From an uncultured Eubacteriales bacterium (GTDB lineage Bacteria > Bacillota > Clostridia > Oscillospirales > Ruminococcaceae): 8,143 bases of DNA. The stretch spans positions 1 through 8,143 of the forward strand of contig CABUOE010000095.1 in assembly GCA_902493155.1 (NCBI GenBank), in the 5' to 3' direction. Below, in pieces: positions 1 to 6,150 of the stretch (the first letter of the stretch is position 1; each line of letters opens with the position of its first letter). The position numbers and the translations under genes are program-made. The notes under the pieces were generated by a model. That model was not told the DNA's origin. It did no database searches and was given only the letters and a program-made list of their open reading frames with translations.

Positions 1-1156
1 GTTCGCCCACCGCTCCTTTGATGAGAGCGTAGATGACCGAGAACAGCGGAATGTTGATGAGCATGCCGATAACACCCATGGTGCTGCCGCCTAAAGTAAC
101 AGCCACCAGCACCCAGATAGAAGGAAGCCCCACCGAATTGCCTACCACATGGGGGTAGATGAAGTTGCCTTCAATCTGCTGAACCACCTGGAACAAAACG
201 ATGAACCAGAGCGCCTGTATAGGGCCGCCGGCCATGAGGATCAAAAAGGCGCCGATAAACATTGAGATAATGGCGCCGAAAATGGGAATCAGGGCGAAAA
301 ACGCCGTCATGACGCTGATCATCAAAGCATATTTGAACTGAAAAACGCTCAAAGAGACGAAAAACATCAGGCCCAGGATGACCGCCTCGGTGCATTGCCC
401 CGAAATGAAGTTGGAAAAGGTACGGTTAGCCAAGCTGCAAATCGTGAGGAATTTGTCCACCCGGTGGGAGGAGGGCTTGAGGGAAGCCTCATCGGCCTTT
501 TTCTCGGGGATAAAGGCGTAAAGGATCTGCTTGACCTGCCGGGCCAGCTTTTCCTTTTGCAGCAGGACATAGCAGGCGAAAACTGCGCCCAGGAAGAAGT
601 TCACAACCCCGCTGATGACGCTGGTGGCGGCGCTGACGGTGGAGTTAAGGACGCTGCCTGCGCCGCTTTTCAAAAAGCTGAAGGCTGTGTCGCCCAGCTT
701 ATTCCAGTCGATGGTGATGGTGGAAATCCAGTTTTCCAGCTCCGGGAATTTTACGAGCAGTTCGGTGATCCAGGAGTTAATTTTTCCGATATAGACCGGG
801 ATGTTTTTCTGAAGGATATCAAAGGTGTTCCCCAGTTCGGGAATGATGATGAACATGACAAAGAAAATCAGCGCCAGCACAAAGATGATGGTCAAGACAA
901 GGCTCAAAGGCCGCTTCAGTTTCCGGACCAGCTTATCATGCTTGCCGCCCAGGCGGAAAAACTTTTCCTCGATAAATTTCATGGGCACATTGAGGATAAA
1001 CGCGATACAAAGCCCCATCAAAAACGGGGACAAAAGCGAAAACACCACCTTGCAGAAGGTGTAGATGTTGTCGATGTTCTGCAACCCTAAAAACAGCACA
1101 ATGGCAAAGGCAATGATGAGCAGGATTTTTTTCACGTTTCTCCGGTTGAGATCCAT
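1..1156 (-). CDS. AI-2E/PerM family membrane permease (C-terminus cut by window edge)
   Basis: Probable polytopic inner-membrane transporter of the AI-2E (PerM/YtvI-like) family. Members export or exchange small molecules or ions, but the substrate cannot be told from sequence. I read 385 residues in one uninterrupted frame from the ATG at 1156 to the left edge. Hydrophobic segments lie near residues 10-25, 36-56, 84-105, 181-200 and 260-325, with the last visible ones around 345-380. Between about 106 and 180 is the long extracytoplasmic-type region usual in this family. Family hallmarks are the ALIPIFGAIIS stretch (288-298) and QQIEGNFIYPHVVGNSVGLP (336-355), followed by GVIGMLINIPLF. An AAGGAG ribosome binding site sits 10 nt before the ATG (1167-1172). 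The family is usually 340-400 residues, so most of the protein is present. It has its own predicted promoter at 1240-1268 and is separated from the upstream gene by a terminator. Family is confident, substrate unknown. Confidence 0.9.
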   Translation of the reverse strand, partial: MDLNRRNVKKILLIIAFAIVLFLGLQNIDNIYTFCKVVFSLLSPFLMGLCIAFILNVPMKFIEEKFFRLGGKHDKLVRKLKRPLSLVLTIIFVLALIFFVMFIIIPELGNTFDILQKNIPVYIGKINSWITELLVKFPELENWISTITIDWNKLGDTAFSFLKSGAGSVLNSTVSAATSVISGVVNFFLGAVFACYVLLQKEKLARQVKQILYAFIPEKKADEASLKPSSHRVDKFLTICSLANRTFSNFISGQCTEAVILGLMFFVSLSVFQFKYALMISVMTAFFALIPIFGAIISMFIGAFLILMAGGPIQALWFIVLFQVVQQIEGNFIYPHVVGNSVGLPSIWVLVAVTLGGSTMGVIGMLINIPLFSVIYALIKGAVGE

Positions 1157-1239
1157 GCGGGCGACACTCCTTATATGTAAGATGAAAAACGAAAAGCGGA
1201 AGGCTCCGCTGTTCGTTTGAAGGAATATTTCCAGTCCTC

Positions 1240-1268
1240 ATTCTACCATATCTTGACGGGAATTACCA
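1240..1268 (-). promoter_or_regulatory. Predicted sigma-A promoter of the AI-2E family permease gene
   Basis: On the minus strand there is a -10 box TAGAAT (1240-1245) preceded by TGG, which makes an extended -10. A weak -35, TGGTAA (1263-1268), lies 17 bp upstream. Transcription would start near 1233 and give a leader of about 75 nt before the ATG at 1156. The -35 matches consensus at only three positions, so the call rests mainly on the extended -10 and on its position. The surrounding TACCAT repeats overlap both boxes, which suggests control by a DNA-binding protein. Confidence 0.4.
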
Positions 1269-1297
1269 TATTTTTCAGAAAAGAAATGGTATTTCCC
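1244..1297. repeat. Three TACCAT elements, including a 40-bp imperfect dyad
   Basis: TACCATAT occurs at 1244-1251 and again at 1264-1271, exactly 20 bp apart. An inverted copy (ATGGTA) lies at 1286-1291. The last two sit inside an inverted repeat: 1258-1269 pairs with 1286-1297 at 11 of 12 positions. Pairing continues inward through 1271-1275 with 1280-1284, including one G·T, around a 4-base centre. No T-run follows on either strand, so it does not look like a terminator. It overlaps the predicted permease promoter and is best read as an operator-like array or an intergenic palindromic repeat. The binding factor is unknown. Confidence 0.5.
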
Positions 1298-1405
1298 TGC
1301 GAACAAGGTTTTCCTTCCCCTTTGGGTCCGAAAATTGCTTTGCAGAAGGAGAGGCCCACCACCACCGATCATAGGCTGCGGGCAAACGTCAAAACCTTGC
1401 TGTCT

Positions 1406-1446
1406 GAAAATAAAACGAGACTTGGAGCCAAAATTCTCCAAGCCTC
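1406..1446 (-). terminator. Intrinsic terminator of the CNNM/CorC-type gene
   Basis: On the minus strand, beginning 10 bases after the TAA stop codon, an 11-bp stem forms between 1436-1446 (GAGGCTTGGAG) and 1417-1427 (CTCCAAGTCTC), with one G·T pair and an 8-base loop. It is followed by the U-rich tail GTTTTATTTTC. This is a classical Rho-independent terminator. It separates the upstream gene from the permease gene transcribed in the same direction. Confidence 0.8.
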
Positions 1447-1455
1447 GGCAAATTT

Positions 1456-2736
1456 TTAACGGGAATTTTCATCCTCGTTTTCCAGTTCTGGCAAAACCAC
1501 CACTTCTACTTGTTTAATCCGCTGTTCCTCGATTTCCTTAACGGTAATTTGGAAGCGGCCAATTTTACACACTTCCTCTGCTTCGGGCAGGTGTTCGATT
1601 TCGTCCAGCACCCAGCCGCCTACGGTAGAGGTGTTGTCCTCATACTGCTGGATGTCCTCGGGGGCAATCTGTTCCACCATGTCGTCTACCTTCATGTCGC
1701 CGCTGACTAAGTACCGGCCTTCGGAGAGCTGGGAAAACTCCTGGATGATGTCCTCATCCTCGTCCCAGATTTCGCCCACCAGCTCCTCCAAGATGTCCTC
1801 CAGGGTGATGATACCCAAAGTGCCGCCGTACTGGTCGGTGACAATGGCAATCTGGGATTTTGTCCGCTGAAGCTCTTTTAAAAGGGCGGAAATGTGTTTT
1901 TTCGGAGGCACGAACAGGGTTTCCTGCACAATATCATTTAGGTTAAATTTGGGGTTTTTCAGGTATTCCCGGAAAAAGTCCTTGTCGCTGATGATGCCTA
2001 AAACATTGTCGATGTTTTTGTCGTAGACGGGCAGACGGGAAAAACGTTCGGTGAGAAAGATGTTCTTTACCGCCTCGATATCCTCGTTTACCTCCACCGA
2101 GACGACATCCACCCGATGAGTGAGGATTTCGCTGACAGTGATATCATTAAACTCCAGCGCCGACTGGATAAGCTCGCTTTCGTGCTGCTCCAAAACGCCT
2201 TCGTCCTCGATTTCCTCGATGATGTATTTCAGCTCTTCTTCTGTTACGGTCGGCAGGTTCTCCTTGGATTTGAAAAGCTTCATGACGCCCCGCTTGATCT
2301 GGACAAACACCCAGATGAGCGGCTTAAACAGGGTCATGATGGCGCTCAGGATCCCCGCTACTCGGATGGAAACGTTCTCTGCGTTTTCCTTGGCATAGGT
2401 TTTCGGGAGGATTTCACCGAAGCAGAGGACTAAAAGCGTCATGACCAGGGTGGAAACGCCGGGGCCCCATTTTCCGCCGATAAGGTCGGTAAAAATGACA
2501 GTTCCGATGGATGCGGAAGCGATGTTTACAATGTTATTGCCGATGAGAATGGCCGACAAAGCGTCGTCAAACCGGTCGATGATGGAGAGGGCTTTTTCGG
2601 CCCGCTTGTCTCCGGTGCTGGCGTAATGCTTGAGGCGCATTTTGCTCACGCTGGAAAAAGCGGTTTCTGTGGCCGAGAAAAAGGCCGACAGACAGATAAG
2701 GATGACGAGTAAAATATAAAGGTACGGGTCGTCCAA
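1456..2736 (-). CDS. CNNM/CorC-type membrane protein (DUF21 + CBS pair + HlyC/CorC domain), 'hemolysin' family
   Basis: This 426-residue integral membrane protein belongs to the family often annotated as hemolysin or HlyC/CorC. Characterised relatives (CNNM, CorC, MpfA) act in Mg2+ export or homeostasis, so ion transport is more likely than haemolysis. The DUF21 transmembrane domain covers about residues 5-150, with FSATETAF (20-27), GNNIVNI (66-72) and FGEILPKTYAKENAE (106-120). Two CBS repeats follow (about 203-256 and 270-325), normally the nucleotide-sensing part. The CorC/HlyC C-terminal domain covers about 330-416, including STVGGWVLDEIEHLP (370-384). Length fits the family. The start is TTG at 2736: no ATG or GTG start fits, the DUF21 helix begins directly after, and AAGGAG (2748-2753) lies 11 nt upstream. 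The gene has its own promoter (2810-2838) and terminator, so it is probably monocistronic. Confidence 0.93.
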   Translation of the reverse strand: MDDPYLYILLVILICLSAFFSATETAFSSVSKMRLKHYASTGDKRAEKALSIIDRFDDALSAILIGNNIVNIASASIGTVIFTDLIGGKWGPGVSTLVMTLLVLCFGEILPKTYAKENAENVSIRVAGILSAIMTLFKPLIWVFVQIKRGVMKLFKSKENLPTVTEEELKYIIEEIEDEGVLEQHESELIQSALEFNDITVSEILTHRVDVVSVEVNEDIEAVKNIFLTERFSRLPVYDKNIDNVLGIISDKDFFREYLKNPKFNLNDIVQETLFVPPKKHISALLKELQRTKSQIAIVTDQYGGTLGIITLEDILEELVGEIWDEDEDIIQEFSQLSEGRYLVSGDMKVDDMVEQIAPEDIQQYEDNTSTVGGWVLDEIEHLPEAEEVCKIGRFQITVKEIEEQRIKQVEVVVLPELENEDENSR

Positions 2737-2803
2737 AAGTGGTTCAGCTCCTTTTTGATTGTCGAAAATTCAGGAGGGGTCTTCCCTCCCAGGACATAGA
2801 ATT
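2737..2803 (-). promoter_or_regulatory. Leader of the CNNM-type gene with GC-rich hairpin and possible anti-Shine-Dalgarno
   Basis: The predicted leader is about 67 nt long. GGAGGG (2784-2789, minus-strand sense) pairs perfectly with CCCTCC (2773-2778) around a 5-base loop, and a G·U pair can extend the stem. The 3' arm ends in CUCCU, which is also complementary to the AGGAG of the true ribosome binding site at 2748-2752. The RNA could therefore form either of two structures, one leaving the ribosome site free and one blocking it. The hairpin itself is plain to see; the switching is inference. Confidence 0.4.
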
Positions 2804-2809
2804 AGAGTT

Positions 2810-2838
2810 AGTATATCATAGATGAAAAAATAATGCAA
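2810..2838 (-). promoter_or_regulatory. Predicted sigma-A promoter of the CNNM/CorC-type gene
   Basis: The minus strand shows TTGCAT (2833-2838), a 17-bp spacer, and TATACT (2810-2815) preceded by TGA, i.e. an extended -10. Five of six -10 bases and four of six -35 bases match consensus at optimal spacing. Initiation is expected near 2803. It lies back to back with the degV-family promoter; the two -35 boxes are separated by 22 bp. Confidence 0.7.
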
Positions 2839-2860
2839 GTTTTGAAAATCCTCCGCCCTC

Positions 2861-2889
2861 TTGCGGCGCTGGACGCGATGTGATACAAT
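2861..2889 (+). promoter_or_regulatory. Predicted sigma-A promoter of the degV-family gene
   Basis: TTGCGG (2861-2866) is followed by a 17-bp spacer and TACAAT (2884-2889). Transcription would begin near 2896. This is downstream of an in-frame ATG at 2880, so that ATG cannot be the start codon and the ATG at 2943 is supported. Confidence 0.6.
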
Positions 2890-2942
2890 ATGTTACAGGA
2901 AAAACGCCTCAATGGGGCCGAAAATCGAAAGGAGCGGGATTC

Positions 2943-3788
2943 ATGAGCCGCATCAAAATCACAGGAGACAGCACCATCGATCTTTCGAAAGAACTGATGG
3001 AAAAATACGCGGTAGACACTGTACCTCTCTACATCAATATGGGAGATGAGTCCTTCCAGGACGGCGTCACCGTCACTCCCAGCGATATTTACGCTTATGT
3101 GGCAAAAACAGGGACTTTGCCTAAAACTGCCGCTCCTTCGGTGGGCGACTATCTGGAGTTTTTCTCCAAACTCAAAGAGGACTGCGACGAAATCATCCAC
3201 TTTAACATCAGTTCTGAGTTTTCCAGTGCCCATCAGAACGCGCTGGTAGCAGCTCAGGAGATCGGCGGGGTCTACCCCATCGACAGCCGGAACCTGTCCA
3301 CCGGAACGGGACTTCTGGTGCTGGAAGCCTGTGAAATGGCCCAAAACGGCATGGACGCCGACGAGATTACCTTGGAAATCGACCGGTTGATCCCAAAGGT
3401 GGAGGCGAGCTTTATCATCAACCGGCTGGACTACCTTGCAAAAGGCGGCCGCTGCTCCAGTTTAGTCGCCATGGGAGCCAATGTGCTGCACCTGCGGCCG
3501 ATGATCTTAGTCAAAGACGGCAAAATGGAAGTGGGCAAAAAGTACCGGGGAAGCTTTGACGACTGCATGGTCAAGTACATTAAGGACAAGATTGGCGGAC
3601 GGGATGATCTGCGTCTCAAGCGCATTTTTATCACCCACACCGCCTGCCCGGCAGATACCCTCGCTCTGGCGGAAAAAACCGTCCGGGAGTGCCAGAACTT
3701 TGGTGAAATCCTCGATACCGACGCCAGCTGCACCATATCAAACCACTGCGGAGAGAGTACTTTGGGTGTGCTGTTCATCCGGGAGTGA
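2943..3788 (+). CDS. DegV family fatty-acid-binding protein (FakB-like)
   Basis: This 281-residue cytosolic protein is of the DegV/FakB type. Characterised FakB proteins hold a fatty acid while the kinase FakA phosphorylates it, feeding exogenous fatty acids into phospholipids. The N-terminal domain opens with ITGDSTIDLS (6-15). TAAPSVGDY (62-70) and NISSEFSSAHQNA (88-100) correspond to the family lipid-binding loops. DSRNLSTGTGLLV (114-126), LDYLAKGGR (162-170), GANVLHLRPMILVKDGKM (178-195) and the terminal NHCGESTLGVLFI (267-279) are also typical. Thr62, Ser91 and His268 fall where carboxylate-contacting residues are expected; this is my positional inference. The ATG at 2943 is chosen over the in-frame ATG at 2880 because AAAGGAG (2928-2934) lies 8 nt before it, the family motif begins at once, and the predicted promoter overlaps the longer start. 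No fakA is in the window. The ligand is unknown. Confidence 0.93.
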   Translation: MSRIKITGDSTIDLSKELMEKYAVDTVPLYINMGDESFQDGVTVTPSDIYAYVAKTGTLPKTAAPSVGDYLEFFSKLKEDCDEIIHFNISSEFSSAHQNALVAAQEIGGVYPIDSRNLSTGTGLLVLEACEMAQNGMDADEITLEIDRLIPKVEASFIINRLDYLAKGGRCSSLVAMGANVLHLRPMILVKDGKMEVGKKYRGSFDDCMVKYIKDKIGGRDDLRLKRIFITHTACPADTLALAEKTVRECQNFGEILDTDASCTISNHCGESTLGVLFIRE

Positions 3789-3804
3789 AAATTGCAAGAA
3801 TATA

Positions 3805-3844
3805 AAACCCCATAGGGCGAAATACCCTGTGGGGTTTGTTTCTG
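3805..3844. terminator. Bidirectional intrinsic terminator between the degV-family gene and recN
   Basis: A 13-bp stem pairs 3805-3817 (AAACCCCATAGGG) with 3825-3837 (CCCTGTGGGGTTT), with one G·T pair and a 7-base loop. A T-rich tail, GTTTCTG, follows on the plus strand. The T-rich stretch TTTTATATTC follows on the minus strand, partly within the stem. It lies 16 bases after the degV-family stop and about 30 bases after the recN stop, so it can end both convergent transcripts. Confidence 0.85.
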
Positions 3845-3868
3845 TACGATGTTTTGTCGTTTGCCCCG

Positions 3869-5545
3869 CTAATAAACGGGATTTTTGCCATCCTCCAGCA
3901 TACTGGCGGCGTTTTGAAGCATCAGGTCGGTGACCCGGTCGGTGGAGATGATGCGTGCAATCTCCCGTACCCGGTCCTCGTCGCTCAAGGGCGTCACCCC
4001 GGTAAAGGTGCGGCCCTCCGCCATCCGTTTTTCGATGAGGAGATGGTTGTCCCCCAATGCCGCAACCTGGGCTGAATGGGTGACGCAAAGCACCTGCCTG
4101 GTCCGGGCCACTTCCTTGAGCTTTAAGCCGATTTTCTGGGCGGCCTTGCCGCTGACGCCGGTATCTACCTCGTCAAAAATCAAAGTGCCGATCTGGTCTT
4201 TGTCGGCCAAAGCGCTTTTCATGGCCAGCATGACCCTCGAAAGTTCGCCGCCCGACGCGATTTTAGCGATGGGTTTGGGCGGCTCCCCGGCGTTTGCCGA
4301 TATAAGCAGTTCCATCAGGTGGTCGCCGTTTGCGCCGATTTTGCAGGGGGTGAACCGGGCCTCCAGTTTCAGATTCGGCATTTCGAGAAATCGGGCTTCC
4401 TCCTGGACTTTCTGAACAAACCGCTTCGCCGCCTCCCGACGCTTTTCAGTGAGGGCAGCGGCGAAAGACGCCACCTTTTCCTTTTGCTTGAGGGCTCTGG
4501 CGTTTACTTTCTTCAGTTCCTCCTCGGCGCTCTCGATGCGGTGAAGCTCGTCCTTGGCCCTGTCTCCGTAGGCGATCACCTCTTCGATGGTGCTGCCGTA
4601 CTTGGCCTTAAGGCGGTGGATTTCGCTCAAGTGCCGCTCTACCTGGTCCGCTTCCCGGGGGTCGTATTCCATTCCATTGAGCTGTTCTTTGAGGGCGGAT
4701 GCGGTCTCGTTGAGGTCGAGGGCCAGCGTTTCCAAAAGCCCGGCGGCTTTCTGAAATTCCGGGAAGTCGGAAACTTCCGCTAAGGCCGCTTTTGCTGTCT
4801 GCATCAAATCACAGGCCCCTTGGGTGTCCTCCTCGTCGCCCAGCAGTGCTCCGCAGGCGACGCTTAACGCCCCTGTGATCTTTTCGCCGCTTCTAAAAAA
4901 GTGGGAGCGTTCCTCCAGCGCTTCTTCGAGCCCGGGCTTCAGCCGCGCGGCGGCGATTTCATCGATTTGGTAAGTCAACGTATCGATGCGGCGGCGCTTG
5001 TCGTTTTCGTCCATGGTGAGAGCCCGGAGGGCACGGATATCGTCCTTGAGAAGCTGGTACTCCCCCCGATAGGCGGCGATCTCTTCCCCCAGCTCGCCGT
5101 AATCGTCGATGATGCTCAGATGCCGGTCGGGGTTTAGGAGAATCTGGTTGTCATGCTGGCCGTGGATGTTCACAAGCCCCGTCCCCACTTCTTTTAGGAA
5201 GGAAACAGTGGCGGGTTTGCCGCAGATTTTTGCTGTACTGCGGCCGTCCCGGTAAATTTCCCGGGCAATAGAAAGCTCCCCTTCCTCCGGTTCATAACCG
5301 TTTTCCCGAAGAAGGGCAAGGACGGTTTGAGGGATGCCTGCAAAAATCGCCAAAACCGAAGATTTTTCCGCTCCGGTGCGGACGATCTCCCGGCTGGCCC
5401 GCTGGCCGAGGCAGGCGTTGATGGCGTCGATGACGATGGACTTTCCGGCCCCAGTCTCGCCGGTAAAGACGGTAAAGCCCCCATCGAAGTCAATGCAGGC
5501 TTTTTCGATGACCGCCAGGTTTTCGATGTATAACGACTGAAGCAT
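3869..5545 (-). CDS. recN: DNA repair protein RecN (SMC-like ATPase)
   Basis: RecN is a cohesin/SMC-like ATPase recruited to DNA double-strand breaks, where it helps RecA-mediated repair. From the chosen start it is 558 residues, normal for the family. The N-terminal half-domain has Walker A GETGAGKS (29-36) and the RecN-typical HGQHDNQ (128-134). A charged coiled-coil arm spans about 150-385. The C-terminal half-domain has the ABC signature ASGGELSRVMLAMKS (430-444), Walker B TLIFDE (454-459) and the switch THS (489-491), so the ATPase looks intact. The frame is open to an ATG at 5602, but I chose the ATG at 5545: AAAGGA (5558-5563) lies 12 nt before it, and MLQSLYIENLAVIEKA is the usual RecN N-terminus. 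The ATG at 5557 abuts the ribosome site too closely. It follows argR by 87 bases, an arrangement shared by many Firmicutes, and is probably last in the operon. No clear LexA box was seen. Confidence 0.95.
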   Translation of the reverse strand: MLQSLYIENLAVIEKACIDFDGGFTVFTGETGAGKSIVIDAINACLGQRASREIVRTGAEKSSVLAIFAGIPQTVLALLRENGYEPEEGELSIAREIYRDGRSTAKICGKPATVSFLKEVGTGLVNIHGQHDNQILLNPDRHLSIIDDYGELGEEIAAYRGEYQLLKDDIRALRALTMDENDKRRRIDTLTYQIDEIAAARLKPGLEEALEERSHFFRSGEKITGALSVACGALLGDEEDTQGACDLMQTAKAALAEVSDFPEFQKAAGLLETLALDLNETASALKEQLNGMEYDPREADQVERHLSEIHRLKAKYGSTIEEVIAYGDRAKDELHRIESAEEELKKVNARALKQKEKVASFAAALTEKRREAAKRFVQKVQEEARFLEMPNLKLEARFTPCKIGANGDHLMELLISANAGEPPKPIAKIASGGELSRVMLAMKSALADKDQIGTLIFDEVDTGVSGKAAQKIGLKLKEVARTRQVLCVTHSAQVAALGDNHLLIEKRMAEGRTFTGVTPLSDEDRVREIARIISTDRVTDLMLQNAASMLEDGKNPVY

Positions 5546-5587
5546 GAAAATCAACATTCCTTTCTGGAGAGGTTGACCGGTTTTCGG

Positions 5588-5619
5588 AAAAGGAACACTC
5601 ATTCAAATGTGTCCCCTTT
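5588..5619 (-). promoter_or_regulatory. Hairpin between argR and recN
   Basis: In the minus-strand RNA, 5609-5619 (AAAGGGGACAC) pairs with 5588-5598 (GTGTTCCTTTT) over 11 bp, including two G·U pairs, around a 10-base loop. It begins 13 bases after the argR stop. The uridines are inside the 3' arm and no U-run follows, so it is at best a weak attenuator. RNA processing or stability control is equally possible. The stem is seen directly; its role is not. Confidence 0.35.
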
Positions 5620-5632
5620 TGCCGGCGGATTA

Positions 5633-6085
5633 CTACAGGAGCATGGATTTGACTTCGTTACAAAGGGTTTCCGCCAGGACTTCGGTGCGCATGAGGATAA
5701 AAATCGTATCGTCGCCGGCGAGGGTGCCGACGATGCCCTGAAAGTCCATGGTGTCCAGAGCGGCGCAGGCGGCGTTGGCCATGCCGGTGTGGCAGCGGAT
5801 GACCACTGTATTGAGAGCGTAGTCCACCTCGATGATGGACTCCATAAAGACGGCCCGGTACTTCTTTTCCATGCTGTGGTTTTGCTGCTTCCGGGCAGTG
5901 GTGTACTTGTATTTGCCGTCTTCGGTGATGGCCTTGACTAGGTTTAATTCCTTGATGTCCCGCGAAATAGTAGCCTGAGTGGTGGCTATTCCCTCTTCCG
6001 CCAGCAGTTTTAGAATATCGTCCTGGGTGTATACCTCGTTTTTCTCCACCAGTTCGACGATTTTTTGCAGTCTCAGCGCTTTCAA
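5633..6085 (-). CDS. argR: Arginine repressor ArgR/AhrC
   Basis: This 150-residue transcriptional regulator binds ARG-box operators as an arginine-bound hexamer, represses arginine biosynthesis and, in many Firmicutes, activates catabolism. The N-terminal winged helix-turn-helix covers about 1-70, with TTQATISRDIKELNL (35-49) as the recognition region. The C-terminal domain (about 78-150), for oligomerisation and arginine binding, carries GTLAGDDTIFI (120-130), the family ligand motif with its paired aspartates. Length is normal (about 150). The start is TTG at 6085: GGGAGG (6095-6100) lies 9 nt upstream, and MKALRLQKIVELVE is the expected N-terminus. It sits 65 bases after nadK and before recN, the common Firmicute context. 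No arginine genes are nearby, so it acts in trans. I found no complete ARG box in its own upstream gap. Confidence 0.95.
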   Translation of the reverse strand: MKALRLQKIVELVEKNEVYTQDDILKLLAEEGIATTQATISRDIKELNLVKAITEDGKYKYTTARKQQNHSMEKKYRAVFMESIIEVDYALNTVVIRCHTGMANAACAALDTMDFQGIVGTLAGDDTIFILMRTEVLAETLCNEVKSMLL

Positions 6086-6094
6086 AATTAAATA

Positions 6095-6100
6095 CCTCCC
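6095..6100 (-). promoter_or_regulatory. Ribosome binding site deciding the TTG start of argR
   Basis: GGGAGG on the minus strand lies 9 nt before the TTG at 6085. No ATG or GTG in this frame is placed as well, so this site fixes the unusual start codon. Confidence 0.75.
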
Positions 6101-6150
6101 TCAATCCAATGCCGTTTATCGCTCTTTTCCTAAAAATTGGGTTTATCCTC

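Larger units (their letters stand above)
1157..1455. other. Non-coding gap between the CNNM-type gene and the permease gene
   Basis: This 299-base stretch has no convincing gene. From right to left it holds the terminator of the upstream gene (1406-1446), a G/C-rich part with a distant inverted repeat CAAGGTTTT/AAAACCTTG (1304-1312 and 1391-1399), the TACCAT dyad array (1244-1297), the predicted promoter and the permease ribosome binding site. The small open frames crossing it on both strands lack a plausible ribosome binding site and recognisable protein character, and they run through the terminator and promoter. I treat them as chance. Confidence 0.6.

Noticed and set aside
395..1090. A 231-codon open frame on the plus strand
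   Set aside because: It is antisense to the AI-2E family gene, whose frame is continuous and recognisable. The antisense translation is low-complexity and charged, without family motifs.
1217..1459. An 80-codon plus-strand frame in the intergenic gap
   Set aside because: It lies antisense across the promoter, the dyad array and the terminator of the neighbouring minus-strand genes. It has no good ribosome binding site and no protein family character.
2880..2942. Longer N-terminus for the degV-family gene starting at the ATG at 2880
   Set aside because: The predicted -10 box lies at 2884-2889, the ribosome binding site is at 2928-2934, and the family N-terminal motif starts right after 2943.
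5546..5602. Longer RecN start at the ATG at 5602
   Set aside because: The extra residues are not RecN-like, the ATG lies in the loop of a hairpin, and the AAAGGA site is positioned for the ATG at 5545.
6086..6150. ARG box or separate promoter upstream of argR
   Set aside because: Only loosely A/T-rich matches and a 5-bp CCAAT/ATTGG repeat are present. There is no paired TNTGAAT half-site and no convincing -35/-10 pair.
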